Below, piece after piece: positions 23,653 to 28,788 of a stretch of DNA of 28,788 nt. Source of the stretch: Clostridiales bacterium (GTDB taxonomy: Bacteria; Bacillota; Clostridia; Lachnospirales; Lachnospiraceae); contig JAGZHZ010000029.1 in the NCBI GenBank assembly GCA_018366495.1, positions 1 to 28,788 of the forward strand, read 5' to 3'. Below the pieces are notes generated by a model that was given only the letters and a program-made list of their open reading frames with translations, did not search any database and was not told where the DNA came from. Position 1 is the first letter of the stretch; each line of letters begins with the position of its first letter. Both the position numbers and the translations under genes were made by a program.

Positions 23653-25404
23653 TTATCTTCTTTGCAGAAATTCCCCTGCTTGGTTCTTCCACATCTCTGC
23701 ATAAATTCCATTTTGTGCTAACAATTCTGAATGTGTTCCCTGCTCTGCAATTTTCCCCTTATCTATCACAAAAATCCAATCAAAGTTTTCAATTAATTCC
23801 AGTCTATGTGTAACTGCAATCACAGTATCTTCCTTTCCATGCTGTTCCAAGACTTGTCTCACAAGATTTCCATTGTCAGCATCTAAGGCTGAAATCGGCT
23901 CATCCAGTAACAAAAAAGGGGCTCTTCGGTACAAACACCTAGCCAAAGCGATCCTCTGTAACTGACCTCCTGAAAATCCTTCCTGAATCTGTCCCAAAAC
24001 TGTATCATATCCTTTTGGTGTCTTTTCAAGAAAACCTGCCTTATCTAATGACTTCATAATTTCTTGGATACGAGCCTGATCTACATTCTCTCCCATTGCA
24101 ATATTTTCAATTACACTCATAAAAAAGAAAGAAAGTTCCTGTGGATAATAAGAGCAGCAACTGCGCCACTCAGACTTTGCCATGTTCTTTACAGGCGTTT
24201 CTCCTAAATAAATTTCTCCCTCTTGTGGCTCATATAGTCCCAGTAACAATTTCAGAATAGTGGATTTTCCACATCCACTCGGCCCCACAAAAGTTACTTT
24301 TTTTCCGAAAGGAATTGTCATGGAGACATGTTCTAAAACAGGTCGATTCTTATAAGAAAATGATACATCTTCTAAACGTAAATCCTGTTTTTTCTGGTTT
24401 GTGCCCGCAGTCATTCTTCCTGTATTTTCCTGCTGTAAATCTACAATCTCGAAAACTCGCTGCATGTGTGGCTCATGGACACGCAAGATTGTACGAAAAT
24501 TTCCAAAAGCGACCAACATCTGATTAATCTGATCTGACAAAGGCAACGCCAGCATAATATCTCCGAAATCAATCCATCCTTTTTCAGCTAAAATATTTCC
24601 CAGTATCAAAAGACTTACAATCGTAATACAATCCCCTACCAGTACAACGACTGCTCTTCGAAATGCTCGATATTTTCCGATCATATGCTTTCCTGAACTT
24701 AATTCCTCTATCTGCTTTTCCTGCTTTTGGGCAAAACGCATTTCTAAGAAGAAAGTGCGCACTTCCGTTCTTCCATTGATGCATTCCTGCATAAACTTCA
24801 ACAGTTTACTGTTTTGTTTTACTACCGCCTGCGTCTGCTTCTGCTGTTGTTTCGATGAAATCTGAATCACAAATACATTCAAAAGTGCACAAAAAAATGT
24901 CAGCAATGCTACTAGACTATTAACCTGAAATAAGAGCAAAACAGAAAAAACGCCTGACAAAATAGGTGCAAATATCCATCCGTCCATATAATATCCTACC
25001 AGTTGTACACAAGCTGGCAGATCACTGTTGATCCGGTTCAGAACTTCGACAGGGGAAAATTTTTCAAGAGTGCTTTCCTCCCCATGCAGATAACTATTTA
25101 TCATTTTTCTTCGGACTTTTGCCTGAATTTTTTGCTCAATATAGGTAAATCCAAGCAATGCGAAACTGGATATTACACCAAATCCCATTACAATAACCAA
25201 ATAAATCAGCATTCGAGACAGACTTTCCGTGTTACCTGTACCTACGGAAATCTCCATAATTTCCCTTAGGAGCACTCCTACGGAAGAGAATATCAAGAAA
25301 AGTGCACCGCCGTTGATTAAACTGCAAAGTATATACAAGGGCAAATACGGCTTTAAATAAGCTGTTAATCGTTTATATAATTTGTATATTGAATGCTCTT
25401 TCAT
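23653..25404 (-). CDS. ABC exporter, fused membrane-ATPase half transporter (second of a pair)
   Basis: This 583-residue protein has six membrane helices (about residues 20-300) followed by an ATPase domain. Walker A is GPSGCGKST (374-382), the signature is GFSGGQLQR, Walker B is FLLLDEPISALD, and the switch His lies in AVTHRLELI. This is the type IV/ABCB-like exporter plan (MsbA/LmrA/CydDC-type). Its ATG overlaps the stop of the preceding half transporter as ATGA, so the two are translationally coupled and probably form a heterodimer. Downstream of a radical SAM/SPASM gene, a peptide or modified peptide is a reasonable cargo; no peptidase C39 domain is present. A 17-bp hairpin follows the stop. 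Confidence 0.88.
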   Translation of the reverse strand: MKEHSIYKLYKRLTAYLKPYLPLYILCSLINGGALFLIFSSVGVLLREIMEISVGTGNTESLSRMLIYLVIVMGFGVISSFALLGFTYIEQKIQAKVRRKMINSYLHGEESTLEKFSPVEVLNRINSDLPACVQLVGYYMDGWIFAPILSGVFSVLLLFQVNSLVALLTFFCALLNVFVIQISSKQQQKQTQAVVKQNSKLLKFMQECINGRTEVRTFFLEMRFAQKQEKQIEELSSGKHMIGKYRAFRRAVVVLVGDCITIVSLLILGNILAEKGWIDFGDIMLALPLSDQINQMLVAFGNFRTILRVHEPHMQRVFEIVDLQQENTGRMTAGTNQKKQDLRLEDVSFSYKNRPVLEHVSMTIPFGKKVTFVGPSGCGKSTILKLLLGLYEPQEGEIYLGETPVKNMAKSEWRSCCSYYPQELSFFFMSVIENIAMGENVDQARIQEIMKSLDKAGFLEKTPKGYDTVLGQIQEGFSGGQLQRIALARCLYRRAPFLLLDEPISALDADNGNLVRQVLEQHGKEDTVIAVTHRLELIENFDWIFVIDKGKIAEQGTHSELLAQNGIYAEMWKNQAGEFLQRR

Positions 25405-26981
25405 TTGATAATCCCCCCAAATACGCTGCTTTTCTCACACAGTTCGTCATATGTCCCATGATCCAGAATATGTCCATGATCAAATATATAAATTTCGTCC
25501 ATAAAAGAAAACAGTTCTTTTTGATGCAGTCCAAAAATCATCGTTGTATTAGGATACGATATTATCAGCTGTTTCATGATTTTCTGAGCCAATTTCGGAT
25601 CTAAAGCGGAAAATACTTCATCAAGCAAAAGAACTTCCTGCCTGCTGTTTAAGCTGCGTGCAAGCGCAATTCTCTGCCGCTGACCTCCGCTGAAGTGCTC
25701 TCCATTTTCTGTAATCATAGTCTGATATCCCTGCTCCAAACTGGATACAAACTCATCCAGTTGGGAATTTTGACATGCCATTACAAATTTCTCATCTTTT
25801 TGCTCATGGGAATATAAAATATTTTGCTGTAGTGTATTAGTAAACAGAAACGGAAACTGATCTCCATAGATTCCTTTTGTTCCATGAATATTTCCCTTTT
25901 GTGGCATAATCAACCCAGCCATCACTTTCATAAGCGTAGATTTTCCGCTACCGCTGGCACCCACAAATGCCACTTTCTTTCCATTCTCAATTCGCATTGA
26001 AATATTCTCTATAGCCCAATTTTCTCCTTTCGGATATCGATAGCACACTTGCTCTAATATTATCTCTCCGGATTTGGATTTATTCGCATTTTCTGAATTA
26101 TCTTTTTCCGTCTTTTCTTCAAAAAATGAACACAGCTGATCTTTTGATGGTTTCGCTTTTACAGCTGCAATCCATAAATCCGCATAGTGCAACTGATCTG
26201 GCATAATAGTCTGGCACAGATAAAAAATTGTCATAAATGAACTGATTTCAATCATTTCGTTGGGAATCAAATACAATCCTGCGAGACACAAACATAAAAT
26301 AGGAAAAATGCCGCCTAAAATGCCAATAATGCTCAGAGGCATCGTCCGAAAGTTCATACGCAGATTTGCCTTAATATAAGAATTCTCCTGATCTTTCCAA
26401 GAATCTTCGACCCAATCAAAACATCCCCACACTTTTATAAGCGTATGATTACTCAGAATATCTCTCATTTTTATATTTAGATCTGCTTCCGATTTTTTCA
26501 CTTCATAACTTGCTTTCTTCATTACTTTACTGACAGCAAACTGCACTAGCAATGAAACTGCCAAAGCTCCCAAATAAATCAAGGTAATCTTCCAGCTAAT
26601 CAGAGCAATAAATGTCAACGATAACACCATTCTTATCGTTTGGAATAAAATATCTGGAACTGTCTCTGACAAAAACTTTGTAAAATCTTCTGAATAGCGG
26701 CTTGTCATCGTATACAAATCGGATGAATTTTTTAATTTTGGATGATCAAAGGGCAAATATAGTATCTGGTGAAGAATTTTTTTCTGCACATTTGCATAAG
26801 TATAAATTTCAATCTTATTTCGAATCATCATATAAGAAATATCCAGTAATTCCTGAAAAAGAAATGCCGCCACTACCAAAATCAGTAATTTCCCAATCTC
26901 CGCATTACTTAATTGAGTCATATGATCTGTAAAGTCCCCTAACAAAGCAGAAGACAAAATGGTCGCACCTGTCAAGAGCAC
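25401..26981 (-). CDS. ABC exporter half transporter (first of a pair), start uncertain
   Basis: As it stands the first usable start is a GTG at 26981 without a ribosome binding site, giving 526 residues. The ATPase domain is complete: Walker A GASGSGKST (341-349), signature HFSGGQRQR, Walker B LLLDEVFSALD, switch His in GLHQKELF. The membrane part starts in the middle of its first helix (VLLTGATILSSALLGDF). Upstream the same frame stays open and reads YFKKCGFYYKIILLTS, clearly a natural N-terminus, but has no start codon. A GTG at 27044-27046 sits 7 bp after GAGGG and is one base out of frame across an A7T8 run. One extra A or T would give a normal N-terminus (MKK(N/I)FFYFKKCGFYY). The gene is either mis-sequenced, switched off, or uses the poor GTG. 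Confidence 0.82.
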   Translation of the reverse strand: MLLTGATILSSALLGDFTDHMTQLSNAEIGKLLILVVAAFLFQELLDISYMMIRNKIEIYTYANVQKKILHQILYLPFDHPKLKNSSDLYTMTSRYSEDFTKFLSETVPDILFQTIRMVLSLTFIALISWKITLIYLGALAVSLLVQFAVSKVMKKASYEVKKSEADLNIKMRDILSNHTLIKVWGCFDWVEDSWKDQENSYIKANLRMNFRTMPLSIIGILGGIFPILCLCLAGLYLIPNEMIEISSFMTIFYLCQTIMPDQLHYADLWIAAVKAKPSKDQLCSFFEEKTEKDNSENANKSKSGEIILEQVCYRYPKGENWAIENISMRIENGKKVAFVGASGSGKSTLMKVMAGLIMPQKGNIHGTKGIYGDQFPFLFTNTLQQNILYSHEQKDEKFVMACQNSQLDEFVSSLEQGYQTMITENGEHFSGGQRQRIALARSLNSRQEVLLLDEVFSALDPKLAQKIMKQLIISYPNTTMIFGLHQKELFSFMDEIYIFDHGHILDHGTYDELCEKSSVFGGIIK

Positions 26982-27065
26982 ACTCGTCAGTAAGATTATT
27001 TTATAATAAAAACCGCATTTTTTGAAATAAAAAAAATTTTTTTCACATTCTTTCCCTCTTATTTT

Positions 27066-28352
27066 TTATTTAATAGACTTTATTAGGATTTTTTCATATT
27101 GTGATTTACGTCTTTTGCAAATATTATCCCCCACCATTTCACTATTTTCTGATTTCAAATAATTGCCTGGACAAAAATGACATATTTTTCTTGCCCAACA
27201 TTCCACACACATATAATTTTCTTTTTTGTTAGATGACAATAATTCTTCTAATTTTTCTTTTATGTCTTCAGCTGAACATGCCTTTTTTAAATTTCCAAGG
27301 CAAAAATGTTTATCTTTTGCGTACATATGACACGGATATAAGTCACCATCTGGCATAATGCAAGCTGATTGATACCCAGTAGTACAAAATAAGTCGTTTT
27401 GCATTTTAGAATCACATGCAATCAACGCTTGAATATCCTCACTACCCAAACTATCATTTTTTAAAAATGTAGCATATTTTCTACGATCCACCTCTAATTC
27501 AGTATTTCCTATAACAGGTACAACTAGCACTTTACCATGTTCTACATCAAATGTATTTGATAGATATTTTCTTAAATCACTTAAAGTTAGACCTGCTCGG
27601 ACATGATTAAATGTATAAGTAGCCTCTATTCCAACTATATACTTTTTTAAAATCTTCGCATTTTTAAAAACTCTTTCTGCGGATCCTGTTCCATTTGGAA
27701 AAATCCTTTTCAAATCATGAATCTCGCTCGGTCCATCGACACTTATCGTTAAACGAATATTATACTTTGATATTACTGAAAATATTTTTTCATTATACGC
27801 TACTAGATTTGTTATCATGCTAAAAACTGGTATAGTCCTGATTTTATCGCTATGATACAATTTTAAAAAATATTCGCAAATAGCTTCCACTGTAGAAATC
27901 ATTAGCAATGGCTCACCACCAAAAAATTGTACCATATTTATTTGGTTTATCCCATTCTTGATAATAAAATTATCAATATATCTTTTAGCATCTTCTGGCT
28001 TCATATCTTCTATTTTATAACCGGAATATGTACCAAAATCAGCAAAACAATATTTGCATCTTAAATTACATTTTGTAGTTACATTAATCGTTAATTTTGA
28101 AAGTGTTTTACACTCTCCCCAATAAGAGTGCTTAGGAACTGTTATTTCTTTCCCTTGCAATTTATTTAACATAATATTTTCTAAACTTTTATATTCTTTA
28201 TCTGAAGAATTTTGTAATTCTTTTACTTTTTTTGCCATGTCTACTGATACATTATAAATTGTATTCGTCGGAACATCATAAATCAAGGCTTTTTTATCCG
28301 AAATAATCACATGTAAATTATTCTGTTTAAATCTATCTACCATTTGACACAT
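27066..28352 (-). CDS. Radical SAM/SPASM peptide-modifying enzyme
   Basis: This 428-residue protein has the radical SAM cluster motif C95-x3-C99-x2-C102 (TTKCNLRCKYCF), GGEP at 145-148 and ISVDGP near 204. A SPASM region follows with C331, C341, C351, then C382-x2-C385-x5-C391-x2-C394 and C412, enough to bind two auxiliary Fe-S clusters. The N-terminal 75 residues (ALIYDVPTNTIYNVSVDMAKKV) resemble the recognition region found ahead of radical SAM in thioether-forming maturases such as sactipeptide and ranthipeptide enzymes. It probably installs cross-links in a ribosomal peptide. No precursor gene is visible in the window; it may lie beyond the right edge. The start is at 28352, or more likely at 28343 (MVDRFKQNN) given the AAGG spacing. 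It overlaps the upstream JAB-like gene. Confidence 0.86.
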   Translation of the reverse strand: MCQMVDRFKQNNLHVIISDKKALIYDVPTNTIYNVSVDMAKKVKELQNSSDKEYKSLENIMLNKLQGKEITVPKHSYWGECKTLSKLTINVTTKCNLRCKYCFADFGTYSGYKIEDMKPEDAKRYIDNFIIKNGINQINMVQFFGGEPLLMISTVEAICEYFLKLYHSDKIRTIPVFSMITNLVAYNEKIFSVISKYNIRLTISVDGPSEIHDLKRIFPNGTGSAERVFKNAKILKKYIVGIEATYTFNHVRAGLTLSDLRKYLSNTFDVEHGKVLVVPVIGNTELEVDRRKYATFLKNDSLGSEDIQALIACDSKMQNDLFCTTGYQSACIMPDGDLYPCHMYAKDKHFCLGNLKKACSAEDIKEKLEELLSSNKKENYMCVECWARKICHFCPGNYLKSENSEMVGDNICKRRKSQYEKILIKSIK

Positions 28353-28764
28353 AACCTTCTATCTCCCAACTGCTCTTTCTGATATTCTTTTTTTCAAACG
28401 CTGGTATTGTAACATTAAAATATTTTTTTCCATTCCACATAATTGCACAATAGGTCTCTTTATTTATTGTTAAATAATATACTGATTTTGATATCATTTC
28501 TCTTTCTTTTAACAATTTATTTACTCTTTCATTAAAATATAAATCTGATTTAGTAAATTCAGTATCTTTAAATACTTGAAATTCTTTAGGAAATAATTCT
28601 GATGACGGATGTGTATGCGCAAATAATAAAGAACTTTTTGTCTTTTCTGCTACTTTTATACTTGCTAAAATAACTTGAGGTGAAATATGGTAAGTGCAAA
28701 ATAATTCGACGGATTGTGTTACCCTAAAAATGAATCCATAATAATCATTAGAAAATGCAAGCAT
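28333..28764 (-). CDS. JAB/MPN-like putative metallopeptidase, possibly N-terminally incomplete
   Basis: This 143-residue protein has the segment SPQVILASIKVAEKTKSSLLFAHTHP followed by FTKSDLYFNERVNKLL. This matches the prokaryotic JAB pattern of a helix, then H-x-H-P (His50, His52, Pro53), then F-(S/T)-x-x-D (Thr71, Asp74), then a strand such as YCAIMW. In such enzymes the two histidines and the aspartate bind zinc and cut near ubiquitin-like or peptide C-termini. The catalytic glutamate normally lies upstream of the helix; here the start at 28764 leaves no clear candidate. A TGA sits three codons before it, and the alternative frame there reads LAREDEVK up to the window edge. The true N-terminus may therefore lie outside the window or behind another frameshift. 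It overlaps the radical SAM gene by 20 bp, so they share an operon. Confidence 0.5.
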   Translation of the reverse strand: MLAFSNDYYGFIFRVTQSVELFCTYHISPQVILASIKVAEKTKSSLLFAHTHPSSELFPKEFQVFKDTEFTKSDLYFNERVNKLLKEREMISKSVYYLTINKETYCAIMWNGKKYFNVTIPAFEKKNIRKSSWEIEGYVSNGR

Positions 28765-28788
28765 TTCACTTCATCTTCTCTTGCTAGA

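Overview
The window looks like chromosome of a low-GC Firmicute, most likely a gut Lachnospiraceae-type clostridium. The basis is the strong AGGAGG-type ribosome binding sites, the TPP and cobalamin riboswitches with transcription-terminator expression platforms, and the protein families present (CmpB-like permease, TetM-like GTPase with a YacP/NYN tail, agr-type kinase remnant). Every gene I can support is on the minus strand, so transcription runs from high to low coordinates. No rRNA, tRNA, CRISPR array or complete insertion sequence was seen.

From right to left (transcription order): (1) 22.3-28.8 kb is a visibly AT-rich accessory island. It holds a JAB/MPN-like putative metallopeptidase, a radical SAM/SPASM peptide-modifying enzyme, two half-size ABC exporters, and a collapsed response regulator/agr-type histidine kinase. 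The layout suggests a RiPP or peptide-signal system whose precursor and first genes lie beyond the right edge. (2) 19.4-22.2 kb encodes a TetM/EF-G-like ribosomal GTPase fused to a YacP/Rae1-like NYN nuclease domain. (3) 17.5-19.2 kb is a Na+/phosphate symporter with a PhoU tail, preceded by direct repeats that look like a PHO box. (4) 13.6-17.3 kb holds a duplicated CmpB-like membrane protein, an HD phosphohydrolase and a MATE exporter frameshifted at a G10 tract.

(5) 7.8-13.6 kb is a cobalamin-riboswitch operon. It encodes an exported CbiK-type cobaltochelatase, a lipoprotein with two NEAT-like beta domains, and a complete FecBCD/BtuFCD-type importer (binding protein, permease, ATPase with a long C-terminal extension). 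The content suggests extracytoplasmic handling and uptake of a tetrapyrrole, corrinoid or cobalt compound under B12 control. (6) 6.6-7.8 kb is thiD under a TPP riboswitch, with promoter, aptamer, terminator platform and a strong 3' terminator. (7) 2.9-6.6 kb has two paralogous SAM methyltransferases, one fused to an aspartoacylase/AstE-like zinc hydrolase, followed by a GNAT acetyltransferase and a NUDIX hydrolase. (8) 0.1-2.9 kb is an exported alkaline phosphatase translationally coupled to a YibE/F membrane protein, with a second PHO-box-like repeat upstream, so two phosphate-related loci may share control.

Three reading frames are interrupted exactly at homopolymers: G10 in the MATE gene, A8 in the kinase, and A7T8 at the start of an ABC exporter. 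They may be phase-variable tracts or sequencing errors, and raw reads would decide. The functional assignments rest on motif recognition by eye; no database search was run.
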